A DNA stretch of 64,000 bases from Oribacterium sp. P6A1 (GTDB taxonomy: Bacteria > Bacillota > Clostridia > Lachnospirales > Lachnospiraceae). A program made the translations under genes and the position numbers. The notes beneath the pieces are model-generated. The model saw nothing but the letters and a program-made list of their open reading frames with translations, was not told the origin of the DNA and ran no database searches. Location: assembly GCF_000702885.1 (NCBI RefSeq), contig NZ_JNKO01000013.1, positions 19,690-83,689 of the forward strand, read 5' to 3'. This document shows, one piece after another, positions 35,660 to 44,095 of the stretch; position 1 is the stretch's first letter, and every line of letters starts with the position of its first letter.

Positions 35660-35690
35660 CCCCGATGTTTATACATCGGGGATTTTTATT
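35660..35690 (+). terminator. Rho-independent terminator of the infC operon
   Basis: CCCCGATG (35660-35667) pairs with CATCGGGG (35674-35681), followed by ATTTTTATT. Confidence 0.92.
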
Positions 35691-35782
35691 GTCAGCTGAG
35701 AGAGGTCATTTTCACTAAGTACAGAAATGTGAGTCCGGACCTTACAGTACTCTGATACCGGACTTATACATTAAATTTCATG

Positions 35783-35811
35783 TTGACTGAGATGTTTCTA
35801 TGTGCTAATAT
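35783..35811 (+). promoter_or_regulatory. tRNA-Leu promoter
   Basis: TTGACT (35783-35788), 17-base spacer, TAATAT (35806-35811) preceded by TGC; the tRNA begins 11 bases later. Confidence 0.75.
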
Positions 35812-35821
35812 TTAGAAGTTC

Positions 35822-35904
35822 GCGGAGGTGGCGGAACGGCAGACGCGCACGGTTCAGGTCCGTGTGAGGTAACACTCTTGAGGGTTCAAATCCCTTTCTC
35901 CGCA
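35822..35904 (+). tRNA. tRNA-Leu (anticodon CAG)
   Basis: An 83-base type II tRNA. Acceptor stem GCGGAGG/TCTCCGC (one G-T pair), anticodon stem CACGG/CCGTG with loop TTCAGGT and anticodon CAG at 35855-35857, a long variable arm (TGAGGTAACACTCTT region), T arm GAGGG-TTCAAAT-CCCTT and discriminator A. CCA is not encoded. The anticodon reads CUG leucine codons. Confidence 0.96.
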
Positions 35905-35912
35905 GTATTCAG

Positions 35913-35939
35913 GCATCGGTTCAGACCGGTGCTTTTTTT
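35913..35939 (+). terminator. Terminator after tRNA-Leu
   Basis: GCATCGGT (35913-35920) pairs with ACCGGTGC (35925-35932), followed by seven T's. Confidence 0.9.
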
Positions 35940-36022
35940 GTCCGTTAATCCACTAGCAAAGCCGTGATCACCGGGAATATAATTCCCACTGTGCTCCGCT
36001 GAAATCTGTATTTTCTCAAAAC

Positions 36023-36054
36023 AAAAAGAGCCCACAGCCTATAAAGCTGTGAGC
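36023..36054 (-). terminator. Terminator of the - strand exporter gene
   Basis: On the - strand, GCTCACAGC and GCTGTGGGC (36054-36046 and 36038-36030) form a nine-pair stem followed by TCTTTTTG. Confidence 0.85.
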
Positions 36055-36072
36055 GCCTGAATTATTTTTTCT

Positions 36073-36570
36073 TTAAATAATGTTTCCCAGAATTCCGTAA
36101 GAAACAACCGACATGATAACCGATGCCATAAGTATACCTGTAAGTATGGCCGGAACGGACTTTCTCCGTGGCATGTGAAGAAGACCTGCCACCAGGGAAC
36201 CTGTCCAGGCTCCCGTTCCCGGAAGAGGTATACCCACAAACAGGGTAAGACCCCAAAAATCATATTTTTCTATAGCAGCCTGATTCTTTTCAACCTTTTT
36301 TCTGAGCCACATGGCGATCTTTTTTGTAGGTCCGAACTTTTCCATAAGGAGAACTATTTTTTCAATAAAAAACAGTACAAAAGGTATCGGAAGAAGATTG
36401 CCTATGATGCATATCATAAGAGCCTTCAGATAAGCAACATCCAAAAGTGATGCTGCCAGCAGTCCCCCTCTGAGCTCCAGAACCGGCATCATGGAAATGA
36501 TGAAGACCACTGACTCTCTGGAGAGAATACTGCTCATATTCTCGGTCAAAACATTCACTAAACTATCCAT
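36073..36570 (-). CDS. Small multidrug-export-like membrane protein (COG2426, Sm_multidrug_ex)
   Basis: Integral membrane protein of 165 residues of the COG2426 family; named for small multidrug export, but transport has hardly been shown for it. Hydrophobic segments include VVFIISMMPVLELRGGLLAA, ALMICIIGNLLPIPFVLFFI, WGLTLFVGIPLPGTGAWTG and ILTGILMASVIMSVVSYGIL; the motifs PVLELRGG and GIPLPGTGAWTG are family hallmarks. It is the only gene clearly on the - strand here, with its own terminator at 36023-36054. The start codon ATG at 36570 follows AGGAGG on the - strand. Confidence 0.88.
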   Translation of the reverse strand: MDSLVNVLTENMSSILSRESVVFIISMMPVLELRGGLLAASLLDVAYLKALMICIIGNLLPIPFVLFFIEKIVLLMEKFGPTKKIAMWLRKKVEKNQAAIEKYDFWGLTLFVGIPLPGTGAWTGSLVAGLLHMPRRKSVPAILTGILMASVIMSVVSYGILGNII

Positions 36571-36654
36571 TTATCCTCCTAAATACAATCGTTTCACGCC
36601 TCATAATCAATGCTTAAATTTTTATTACTGCATGTTTCGGGAAGACCATCTTCC

Positions 36655-36683
36655 TTGAATGCAAAAATAAGATGTGCTAAACT
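36655..36683 (+). promoter_or_regulatory. Putative promoter of the 36.8-43.4 kb gene cluster
   Basis: TTGAAT (36655-36660), 17-base spacer, TAAACT (36678-36683) preceded by TGC (extended -10). It is the only good + strand promoter I see before the seven-gene cluster, about 130 bases before its first start. Confidence 0.5.
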
Positions 36684-36816
36684 TAATAGATGACTTAATG
36701 TCTGATAGTGTACCTTTACGTACTCAGCAGATTCTAAATGAAACATCAATATGTGTCAAGAACAGCATTATCATACTTTATGAAGCTGTAATCATCCTTA
36801 AAAGAAAGAAATATAT

Positions 36817-36975
36817 ATGATTAACTACGAAGAAGAAATAAAGCGTTTTAAACCAAGTCTCGATGTGGATCAGATAGAAGATGCCATAGTCAAAACAGAT
36901 TTAACCGATATGCATGAGATCATGACAAAACTGATTGAAGATGCCATCGAACTTAAGAAGGACAACGACAAATGA
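36817..36975 (+). CDS. Small acidic protein of 52 residues, unknown
   Basis: A short ORF, starting MINYEEEIKRFKPSLDVDQ and ending in LIEDAIELKKDNDK. It is rich in Glu, Asp, Ile and Lys, predicted helical, without membrane segment or cysteine. Its stop codon overlaps the start of the TPR gene in the ATGA arrangement, and a purine-rich AAAAGAAAG precedes its ATG, so it is likely translated and coupled to the TPR protein. I do not recognise the family. It could be a partner or assembly factor of the TPR protein. Confidence 0.6.
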   Translation: MINYEEEIKRFKPSLDVDQIEDAIVKTDLTDMHEIMTKLIEDAIELKKDNDK

Positions 36976-38273
36976 ACTACGATATAACTCTCGATCGTAT
37001 TGCGAACTGCTACTACAATCTCGGTCTTGAGCGAGCAAAATTGCGAGATTTAAGCGGGGCAGCAGAGCTTCTTAAAAAGTCCCTGCTTTTCAATAAATAC
37101 CAGATTGATGCCAGAAATCTTTTGGGACTCATATTTTTTGAGTGCGGCGAAACAGCAGATGCTTTGACACAATGGGTCATCAGTAACAACCTCATGAGCG
37201 AGAACAATATCGCCGACTATTATCTTGAAGAGATTCAGCGTAAGCCTGCCATACTCCGTATCTGCACGGACAATGTAAACAGGTACAATCAGGCACTTAT
37301 CTACGCTCAAAGCAACAACGAGGACCTGGCCATAATGCAGCTCAACCAGGTAATTCAAGACAGCCCTAACTACGTAAAGGCCCATATACTACTTTCTCTT
37401 CTTTATATGAAGAGAGAGCAATGGGTCAAGGCCGGAAGAAGTCTTTATAAGGTTTTAAAGATAGACAGAAACAATCCCAAGGCTCTGGTTCTTATGGATG
37501 AGGTAAAACAGAGAACCGGCCGTAAAGAGGTTGAACAGAGCAAGCTGAGAAACGCTTTCTCCCATCGTAAGATGACTGACGATGACGTCATAGTCCCTCA
37601 GGAAGTAAAGGAAGTTTCACCATGGATGGTGGTTTTTTATATATTATCCGGTGTTGTCCTTTCTCTGTTCACTTTCAACCTGCTGATACTTCCGGCAAAG
37701 ACACGTGCCCTCAATGCGAGCAACAATCAGGAACTCATTTCCTATACAGATAAGCTTGATCTTGCAAACAGAGAGATAAAGGACCTGAACGAACAGTACA
37801 GCACCTTGGAAAAGCAGTATCAGGAAGCTGCACTTCAGATCCAGCAGTTCCAGAATGCCAACGAATCCTTCATGGGGCAGTACCGTGCACTTACCCAGAT
37901 AAATCAGGCTTATGACAGCGGAGATATAGTTCTTGCGGCACAGCTTTATACCGGTCTTAATCCTTCACAGATAGTTGATGATAACCTGTTATCCCAGTAT
38001 CAGAGCATCAAACATATCATGGAAAGCTCTGTATATCAGGAGCTTGCAAAGAAGGCCACAGATGCATGGAACGCCGGAGACCAGCAGAATGCAGGTGAGT
38101 TGTATCTGCTCAGCGTAACTATACGTGAAGATCCCGAGAACATGTTCCTTCTTGCCAGACTCTACCAGTCCATGGGACGTTCAGACGACGCCAATACTCT
38201 TTTCGACAAGATCATAGGGTCTTATCCCGATTCATCCTACGCCGAAAAAGCAAGGAGTATCCGCGGTTATTAA
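36972..38273 (+). CDS. Membrane-anchored TPR-repeat protein with coiled coil
   Basis: Protein of 433 residues, function unknown. The N-terminal half holds TPR-like helical pairs (for example YNLGLERAKLRDLSGAAELL, LLGLIFFECGETADAL, ALIYAQSNNEDLAIMQLNQV, AHILLSLLYMKREQWVKAG) and is cytosolic. One membrane span lies at about residues 217-240 (VVFYILSGVVLSLFTFNLLIL), then a coiled coil (about 255-305, rich in Gln and Glu), then further TPR-like repeats outside (AWNAGDQQNAGELYLLSV, LARLYQSMGRSDDANTLFDK). TPR repeats on both sides of the membrane are unusual. Second gene of the cluster with cdaA; probably an envelope scaffold. Confidence 0.7.
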   Translation: MNYDITLDRIANCYYNLGLERAKLRDLSGAAELLKKSLLFNKYQIDARNLLGLIFFECGETADALTQWVISNNLMSENNIADYYLEEIQRKPAILRICTDNVNRYNQALIYAQSNNEDLAIMQLNQVIQDSPNYVKAHILLSLLYMKREQWVKAGRSLYKVLKIDRNNPKALVLMDEVKQRTGRKEVEQSKLRNAFSHRKMTDDDVIVPQEVKEVSPWMVVFYILSGVVLSLFTFNLLILPAKTRALNASNNQELISYTDKLDLANREIKDLNEQYSTLEKQYQEAALQIQQFQNANESFMGQYRALTQINQAYDSGDIVLAAQLYTGLNPSQIVDDNLLSQYQSIKHIMESSVYQELAKKATDAWNAGDQQNAGELYLLSVTIREDPENMFLLARLYQSMGRSDDANTLFDKIIGSYPDSSYAEKARSIRGY

Positions 38274-38289
38274 TTATGAGGTAAATAAC

Positions 38290-39057
38290 ATGCTCAATGT
38301 TGAGAAAATTCGACTTATGGCACAGCTTTCCATATACGAAAGAAAAGAGGGAAAAGGCATAATCGAGACAAGCAAGCACTTCAAGGGAGACTACATCTCC
38401 CGAAGGCTTCTTACCTCAGCCATTTTCTATACCTTATGCTTTATATTGATAACAGTGGTTCTCACCATCATAAACCTCGAAGAGGTGCTTCTCCGTCTGA
38501 ACATTCCTTTCATCATGGAATCACTTCGTTCTATATTTTACATATACCTTATAGGTATGGTGATTATGCTGCTTATCGCCTATGTCAGGTACAATGCAAG
38601 TTATGATTACGCTCACAGAAAAAGTCTTTTCTATGCTGCAAAACTTGATAAGCTCCTTCGTATGCAGGAAAATGAAAATGATATTCTCGACATAACAGAA
38701 GAGGAGTCCGAGTACTATAAGGAAACCGGCGGCAGGATCAGGGTTTATGATGATAAGCGCAATACCTGGGAAACCGTAAAGCCAAAGTTCCATACCGTTG
38801 TAACCCGTGGAAAAGCAGGAAATGATCTCGGCAATACCGGAAAAACTGATATTCAGTTCACTCCTATACGGAATGGTTCATACAGTTCTCAGGAACCAAC
38901 AGACGGATGGCTGGATGATCCGATAGACACAAGCTCATCTTCAGGCTTAAGCTCACGGGATAGTTCGTCTCCTCAGGGCGGATGGCTGGATGAGGATCTG
39001 GAAGATGATTATGATGACGGACTGGATATCCTGAGCATTAATAAAAAAGACAAATGA
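38290..39057 (+). CDS. Membrane protein of unknown function with two spans
   Basis: Protein of 255 residues. Two hydrophobic segments at about residues 38-62 and 78-100 form a hairpin in the membrane; the C-terminal 150 residues are hydrophilic, with a Ser/Asp-rich repeated phrase DGWLDDPID and GGWLDEDLEDDYDDGLD near the end. Those phrases contain a WLD motif that may be a short binding element. GAGG precedes the ATG. No known family recognised. It follows the TPR gene by 16 bases and is followed after 16 bases by another membrane protein, so all three are probably one functional unit. Confidence 0.65.
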   Translation: MLNVEKIRLMAQLSIYERKEGKGIIETSKHFKGDYISRRLLTSAIFYTLCFILITVVLTIINLEEVLLRLNIPFIMESLRSIFYIYLIGMVIMLLIAYVRYNASYDYAHRKSLFYAAKLDKLLRMQENENDILDITEEESEYYKETGGRIRVYDDKRNTWETVKPKFHTVVTRGKAGNDLGNTGKTDIQFTPIRNGSYSSQEPTDGWLDDPIDTSSSSGLSSRDSSSPQGGWLDEDLEDDYDDGLDILSINKKDK

Positions 39058-39073
39058 AAGGCATGGCATACAG

Positions 39074-39973
39074 ATGTTACGTTTTAAAGAATCATTACAA
39101 AAATTCTATACAGAAAATGATTATTGGACAGTACCGGTCACAAAAGCCATAACTGCATTTTTATGTTTTTTAACAGTCAACAGTCATGTAGGTTACAGTG
39201 ACGTTTTATCAAATCCACTGATCTGTTTTGCCGCCTCTGTTCTGTGCTCATTTTTACCCTGGGCATGTATTCCTGTTTTTTTCTGCCTGTTTATCCTTGG
39301 TAATGCTTATGCCGCTTCACTGGACATAACCCTTGTTGCCATCGTAGTCCTTCTTTTGGCATCACTTATCCAGTCAGCCTTCAGAGCAGGTCACGCAGTA
39401 CTCATCGCCCTTGTTCCTTTGTTTTTCTATATAAATATACCTTATGTTATTCCGGTTATCGCCGGATTGTCATTAGGGCTTATGTCCATAGTGCCTATCT
39501 CCATAGGCATTATGCTTTACTATTTCATCGAATATATGGCCGGACATACTGCAATAGCAGCCTCTCAGGGTGACATCACTGCCATGGCTACCGCATACGC
39601 CGGACTTTTCGGAAATCTGTTCAAGGATAAGGATGCGATTGTTGCCATATTTGCATTTGCTCTTTGTGTTATAATTGTTTTTATAATCAGCCAGATTCCT
39701 TTTGAAGGAAACTGGCTAGTTGCGGCAGCTGCAGGCATCATAGTGACTGCGGCGGCAACTGTTTTCGGCCGCATGCATTTCGGACTTGATATTTCATTTT
39801 TGGATATGCTGCCGGGACTTTTGATTTCCTGTATCATTTCCGTCGCTTACGTATTCGCATTTCACGCTGTGGATTATGAGCGCACCGAACGCCTTCGTTT
39901 TGAAGACGATGACTATGTTTATTATGTTAAAGCCGTACCTAAATTGAAATCAGAAAATGAGGATGAAGTGTAA
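39074..39973 (+). CDS. Polytopic membrane protein of unknown function
   Basis: Protein of 299 residues with about eight hydrophobic segments spread from residue 20 to 260 (for example FAASVLCSFLPWACIPVFFCL, LVAIVVLLLASLIQSAF, IVAIFAFALCVIIVFIISQI, LLISCIISVAYVFAFHAV), ending in a short charged tail. The hydrophobic blocks are interrupted by short polar loops; I see no catalytic motif and do not recognise the family. It may be a transporter-like or scaffold protein. Its stop overlaps the cdaA start (TAATG), which ties its translation to the diadenylate cyclase. Confidence 0.65.
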   Translation: MLRFKESLQKFYTENDYWTVPVTKAITAFLCFLTVNSHVGYSDVLSNPLICFAASVLCSFLPWACIPVFFCLFILGNAYAASLDITLVAIVVLLLASLIQSAFRAGHAVLIALVPLFFYINIPYVIPVIAGLSLGLMSIVPISIGIMLYYFIEYMAGHTAIAASQGDITAMATAYAGLFGNLFKDKDAIVAIFAFALCVIIVFIISQIPFEGNWLVAAAAGIIVTAAATVFGRMHFGLDISFLDMLPGLLISCIISVAYVFAFHAVDYERTERLRFEDDDYVYYVKAVPKLKSENEDEV

Positions 39974-40827
39974 TGCCTGAGTTTCTTTCAACGCTGCGGA
40001 GTTGGTTCAGTTTGCTGCCGCCATTTTATTTCACAAATATTCTGGAAATAATCATACTGGCAGTAATCGTGTACGAATTCCTCCTATGGATAAAAAACAC
40101 ACGTGCCTTTGAACTCCTCAAGGGTCTCGTTGTCATAGCTGCATTTATTGTTGTGGCCTGGTTCTTTAAACTCACAACCATAATGTGGATAATCGAAAAA
40201 ATTTCGACAGCTTTTATCATCGCGGCTGTAGTAATTTTTCAGCCCGAGCTCAGAAAAGCTCTGGAGCAGCTTGGAAGCAGAAACTTCATTACCAGCCTGT
40301 TTCCAAATGATGCAGAAGATTCCAGTATCAATACAATCAACGAAATAATCAGGGCAACTTTTGAGATGGCAAAAAAGAAGACAGGTGCTCTCATTGTCAT
40401 TCAGCAGGAACAGTCTCTCAATGATATTGCCGAGACAGGAATACCCATTAACGGTATCGTTTCTTCCGCTTTGCTCATAAACATATTTGAAAAAAACACA
40501 CCTCTTCATGATGGCGCAGTTGTAGTAGTGGGAGACCACGTTGTTTCCGCAACCTGTTATCTGCCATTATCGGATAGAGAAATCTCAAAAGATTTCGGCA
40601 CACGTCACAGAGCCGCTCTTGGTGTTTCCGAAACCTGCGATGCCATAACCATAGTTGTGTCGGAAGAAACAGGCCGGGTTTCTGTTGCCGTGAACGGAGT
40701 ACTGAAGCGTGCTGTGGATGCCGATGCCCTTCGCGGAATGCTTCCTGTTTATAAAAACGAAGAAACCACAACACCTCCGCAGCGTTTCCGTTTCTTTCGC
40801 AATAACAGAAAGGAGAGAGGGGAATGA
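39973..40827 (+). CDS. cdaA: Diadenylate cyclase CdaA
   Basis: Membrane enzyme making cyclic di-AMP, which controls potassium and osmolyte balance and wall integrity. The 284 residues have three N-terminal spans (about residues 15-35, 42-62, 66-86) and the DAC domain with the catalytic DGAVVVVG (DGA motif) and GTRHRAALGVSE (RHR motif), both intact. Start ATG follows the previous stop by overlap; the end overlaps cdaR (ATGA). In many Firmicutes the order is cdaA-cdaR-glmM; here no glmM follows, but a Wzy-like polymerase gene. Confidence 0.96.
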   Translation: MPEFLSTLRSWFSLLPPFYFTNILEIIILAVIVYEFLLWIKNTRAFELLKGLVVIAAFIVVAWFFKLTTIMWIIEKISTAFIIAAVVIFQPELRKALEQLGSRNFITSLFPNDAEDSSINTINEIIRATFEMAKKKTGALIVIQQEQSLNDIAETGIPINGIVSSALLINIFEKNTPLHDGAVVVVGDHVVSATCYLPLSDREISKDFGTRHRAALGVSETCDAITIVVSEETGRVSVAVNGVLKRAVDADALRGMLPVYKNEETTTPPQRFRFFRNNRKERGE

Positions 40828-42077
40828 TAAAACGGTTTTTCACAGAAAATCTGTCTCTTAAATGTATCAGCATCGTTCTCGCCTTTGTTATATGGATAAT
40901 GGTAGTAAATGTCTCTAAACCCGAGACTACAGATACCAAAAGTGTTCAGCTGGAAGTAAAGAACCAGAATATATTTGAGGAAGATTCCAAAACCTGGTCC
41001 ATAGACAGAACCAATGTCAATGTTTCTTATAAAGTAAGAAGTGACGTCCGTTCCTCTATATCAAGTTCTGACTTCCATGCATATATCGATCTTTCGGATT
41101 ACAGCATCACAGGTTCCGTACCAGTATATGTTGAAGTCTTAAACGGCAAAGAGACAATCATTGATTCAGTGGAAGTACATCCTTCCGTTGCCAAGGTAAC
41201 TATCGAAAATGTTCAAAACAAAAAATTCGATATAAAATGTCAGACTCATGGAGAACCAAAGCCGGGTTATAAGGTTGCCAATATTATCCTTAGTCCCGAA
41301 TCAGCATACCTGACAGGTCCTGAATCCGAAATAGGAAGGATCTCATCCATAGGAGTTAATATAGATGTATCCGGAATTTCCTCCAATCAGGACGGAATAA
41401 CCAAATTGACATATTATGACGCAAACGGAAATACATTGAATAATCTTAAGGAAGTTACCGCAAACCTTGAGGATATAAACTATTCGGTAACCATCCACAA
41501 GGAGAAGAGCATTAACCTGCTTTCATCTGTTTCAGGAACACCTGCCGCAGGATATCAGTACGAATCCACCACTGTTTCCCCGGACAGCGTAACTCTTGCA
41601 GCTTCTCCCGGAGTCATTGAAGCCATGACTGTTTTTGAGCTTCCGGAGATCGATCTGAACGGAGTAACTGAGAGTGTTAATGTAACCTTTGATCTGTCTC
41701 AGTATCTCCCTGCAGGAATCGAACTTGCCGATGATCAGGATGCTCAGGTCAATGTACTCGTACGTATCGAAAAGCTGCCTGATGTAGGAGACAATCACGG
41801 AAACGGCGGAATGGCGCCGGCACCGATTCCCAACCAGCCTTTTGAACCCATTGGCGGGGATTCAGGAAAGCAGGAACAAAAGCCACAGCATTCCGATGAT
41901 CAGCCTTCACAAAACAGCTCTTCGGAAACAGTAAGCTCTGAGCCGGAAACCGGGGCTTCTGATTCGAATAGTGAAAGCGTATCAGATTCAACCCCTGAGA
42001 ATGGCTCTTCTGCCGATAATGGCTCAGTCCAGGATCAGTTAAAAGAATCTTCACCTACGGAGAATACATCAAATTGA
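40824..42077 (+). CDS. cdaR: YbbR-domain protein, CdaA regulator CdaR
   Basis: Extracytoplasmic membrane-anchored protein with YbbR repeats that modulates CdaA. The 417 residues have one N-terminal span (SLKCISIVLAFVIWIMVVN), then three or four YbbR-like repeats of about 75 residues (for example KFDIKCQTHGEPKPGYKVANI and INLLSSVSGTPAAGYQYES), and a C-terminal low-complexity tail of about 90 residues rich in Ser, Glu, Pro, Gln and Asn. The tail could span the wall. It overlaps cdaA and the following polymerase gene, so expression is coupled. Confidence 0.92.
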   Translation: MIKRFFTENLSLKCISIVLAFVIWIMVVNVSKPETTDTKSVQLEVKNQNIFEEDSKTWSIDRTNVNVSYKVRSDVRSSISSSDFHAYIDLSDYSITGSVPVYVEVLNGKETIIDSVEVHPSVAKVTIENVQNKKFDIKCQTHGEPKPGYKVANIILSPESAYLTGPESEIGRISSIGVNIDVSGISSNQDGITKLTYYDANGNTLNNLKEVTANLEDINYSVTIHKEKSINLLSSVSGTPAAGYQYESTTVSPDSVTLAASPGVIEAMTVFELPEIDLNGVTESVNVTFDLSQYLPAGIELADDQDAQVNVLVRIEKLPDVGDNHGNGGMAPAPIPNQPFEPIGGDSGKQEQKPQHSDDQPSQNSSSETVSSEPETGASDSNSESVSDSTPENGSSADNGSVQDQLKESSPTENTSN

Positions 42078-43375
42078 CAATGACCGATATTAAAATTCTG
42101 ATTCTATATACAGCTGCCTATTTGACAAGCTGCATAACAGGAAGAGCGGGGCTTTCCGCTCTTTCTTCTATTTGTCTTATAGGTATAGCTGTATTTTTTT
42201 ATTACACCGAAAAGAAAAGAACCAATGAGCTTATAAACTTAAGAGGCCTTATGGCATTGGGCATCCTGGGAGGCGAGGGTATAGCCAGATTACAGCTCAG
42301 CAATCTATCCACAGTCTGGACTGTTTCCACATGGCTTTCCTTTTATTTATTCTATCTTGTTTTCTATATCATCTCCGGCATAACCGAGGGTTTCACAGAA
42401 ACCGTATTCAAAGATTCAAGACTCCATGCGTTATATAATAGGAAAATATCCGACGTAAACATTTTCAGATTTATCATTTTAGCTGTTATTCTCATCTCAT
42501 GGAGCGCATTTATCTATGAAGCAGTAAATCTGAAATTCATTCCTTTGTTCACAGTGGATACACCTCATGCCTACAGCTATTTTCATCTGAAAGGAATTCA
42601 TTACTTTACCACACTTGCGGTGCTTATTCCTGCTGTATCGGTACTGTACCTTGAATACAGAAAAAAGCAGAATATGAAACCTGATGCAGTCTCTATACTG
42701 GGAATCATTCTTCCTTTGCTTCTGAGTGTACTTCTGGTTTCCAGATTCCAGTTTATGTTTGCAGCCATCCTGGCTGTTTTTGCGGCGCTTTCATCAGGAA
42801 GGAAATACAGGCTGTGGCAATCCGTCACCATACTTGTACTGATGGTTGCAGTCTATGTTGTCATCACCATAGCCAGAGCCCATTCCGTTGAATACCTGAA
42901 CGGGATTTTCGAAATGAAGGATCCGAAAACCCCTATCTTTATAACCCAGCCCTACATGTACATAGCTAACAACTTTGACAATTTCAATCTGATGACCCGG
43001 CAGCTCACAGTCCACTCAAACGGAATCAGGATGCTGTATCCTTTCCTGACGTTAACAGGCCTAAAGTTCATAAATCCTGATCTTGCCATAGCTTATCCAC
43101 TTTTTACGACAAAGGAAGAGCTCACAACAGTGACCCTTATATATGACGCATGGTATGATTTCGGAATTGCCGGGGTTGTACTTTTCGCTGCAGTCCTCGG
43201 ATTGATAACAGGATTCATCCTTCATGAGCATAAACGGAATTCAAATCCTTTTGCAAAACTGATTTACTCAGAGCTTGCTTTTTATTTCTCAGTTTCATTT
43301 TTTACCACCTGGTTTTCAAACCCGGCAACCTGGTTTTACCTTGGATTCAGTGTATTGTTTTACCTCATTTATTGA
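42074..43375 (+). CDS. Wzy-like O-antigen/oligosaccharide repeat-unit polymerase family membrane protein
   Basis: Polytopic membrane protein of 433 residues with about ten hydrophobic segments and a large loop between late spans containing RAHSVEYLNGIFEM and NNFDNFNLMTRQLT, the layout of Wzy-type polymerases that join glycan repeat units outside the membrane. I infer a role in surface polysaccharide; the substrate is unknown. The first possible start is a TTG at 42074 that overlaps the cdaR stop, the next an ATG at 42080; the former has the better spacing to GGAG. It is the last gene of the cluster. No glycosyltransferase or flippase gene is nearby, which is odd for a polymerase. Confidence 0.75.
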   Translation: MTMTDIKILILYTAAYLTSCITGRAGLSALSSICLIGIAVFFYYTEKKRTNELINLRGLMALGILGGEGIARLQLSNLSTVWTVSTWLSFYLFYLVFYIISGITEGFTETVFKDSRLHALYNRKISDVNIFRFIILAVILISWSAFIYEAVNLKFIPLFTVDTPHAYSYFHLKGIHYFTTLAVLIPAVSVLYLEYRKKQNMKPDAVSILGIILPLLLSVLLVSRFQFMFAAILAVFAALSSGRKYRLWQSVTILVLMVAVYVVITIARAHSVEYLNGIFEMKDPKTPIFITQPYMYIANNFDNFNLMTRQLTVHSNGIRMLYPFLTLTGLKFINPDLAIAYPLFTTKEELTTVTLIYDAWYDFGIAGVVLFAAVLGLITGFILHEHKRNSNPFAKLIYSELAFYFSVSFFTTWFSNPATWFYLGFSVLFYLIY

Positions 43376-43400
43376 CAAAGCATATACGCGGAAATATAAT
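43372..43400 (+). promoter_or_regulatory. Perfect consensus promoter before the Lys/Ala/Pro protein
   Basis: TTGACA (43372-43377), 17-base spacer, TATAAT (43395-43400): both hexamers match the housekeeping consensus exactly. The -35 box overlaps the stop codon of the polymerase gene. Confidence 0.9.
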
Positions 43401-43447
43401 TTTAAGGTAGAATATTTTTTCAGACATTTGAAAAGGGAGATAAACAA

Positions 43448-43954
43448 ATGGAGAAGAATTTGAAGGCAACAGAGGTAAAGGACGAGGCACTTAAACAGTC
43501 CTTTGCAGAAATTAAAAAGGCAGCTGTTTCAGAAAAGCCTGTTGAAAAGAAGGCTGCTGAGAAGCCCGCTGCCAAGGCTGCACCTGTAAAGACAGCTGCT
43601 CCTGAGAAGAAGGAAGAGACCAAGGCCGTTGAAAAGAAGCCTGTTGAAAAGAAGGCTCCTGCAAAGGCTCCGGTAAAGAAGGCTGCTGAGAAGAAGCCCG
43701 TTGAAAAGAAACCTGTTGAGAAAAAGCCTGTAGCCAAGAAGGCTGCTGAAAAGGCTGAAGTATCAACATTTGTAACATTACAGATCAACAATCAGGATTA
43801 TGATCCTGCAAAGCTTCAGGAAGAGGCTATTGCCAAAGCCAAGCAGATCAAGGCTGACGTCGCAAGTGTTGATGTATATGTTAATGTTGCCGAGTCTGCA
43901 GCATACTTCACCATCGATGGAGAGGGAAGTGCCGACTACAGAATCGACCTTTAA
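43448..43954 (+). CDS. Lys/Ala/Pro-rich histone-like protein with C-terminal domain (DUF6465-like)
   Basis: Protein of 168 residues. Residues about 20-105 are low complexity with repeats such as PVEKK, APAK and AAEKK, strongly basic and similar in composition to histone H1 tails. The C-terminal 60 residues (VTLQINNQDYDPAKLQEEA through YFTIDGEGSADYRIDL) form a compact acidic domain as in the DUF6465 family of Clostridia. Nucleic-acid binding by the basic part is an inference from composition; the family function is unknown. GGGAGA precedes the ATG, and the upstream promoter is a perfect consensus, so high expression is expected. It ends with its own terminator. Confidence 0.75.
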   Translation: MEKNLKATEVKDEALKQSFAEIKKAAVSEKPVEKKAAEKPAAKAAPVKTAAPEKKEETKAVEKKPVEKKAPAKAPVKKAAEKKPVEKKPVEKKPVAKKAAEKAEVSTFVTLQINNQDYDPAKLQEEAIAKAKQIKADVASVDVYVNVAESAAYFTIDGEGSADYRIDL

Positions 43955-43970
43955 TCCGTAGGTTTATTAA

Positions 43971-44000
43971 AAACGGTACCCATGGGTGTACCGTTTTTTT
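43971..44000 (+). terminator. Terminator after the histone-like protein gene
   Basis: AAACGGTAC (43971-43979) pairs with GTACCGTTT (43988-43996), followed by a T-run. Confidence 0.9.
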
Positions 44001-44005
44001 ATTTT

Positions 44006-44027
44006 CGAGTAGGGAATCCCCTACTCG
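44006..44027. repeat. 9-bp inverted repeat after the terminator
   Basis: CGAGTAGGG (44006-44014) and CCCTACTCG (44019-44027) with a four-base loop. No T-run follows; may be a second stabilising hairpin or a binding site before the methyltransferase gene. Confidence 0.5.
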
Positions 44028-44095
44028 ATTTATTTAATTCCGGAAATCGCCGAGATATACACTGATATAGGCAAAATATCACAGAGAGAAAATAT

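Noticed and set aside
43420..43791. Repetitive open frame on the - strand (Phe/Ser/Ala rich) opposite the histone-like gene
   Set aside because: It is the mirror of the Lys/Ala/Pro repeats (GAAAAG... read backwards) and lacks a promoter or ribosome binding site; the + strand frame has both.
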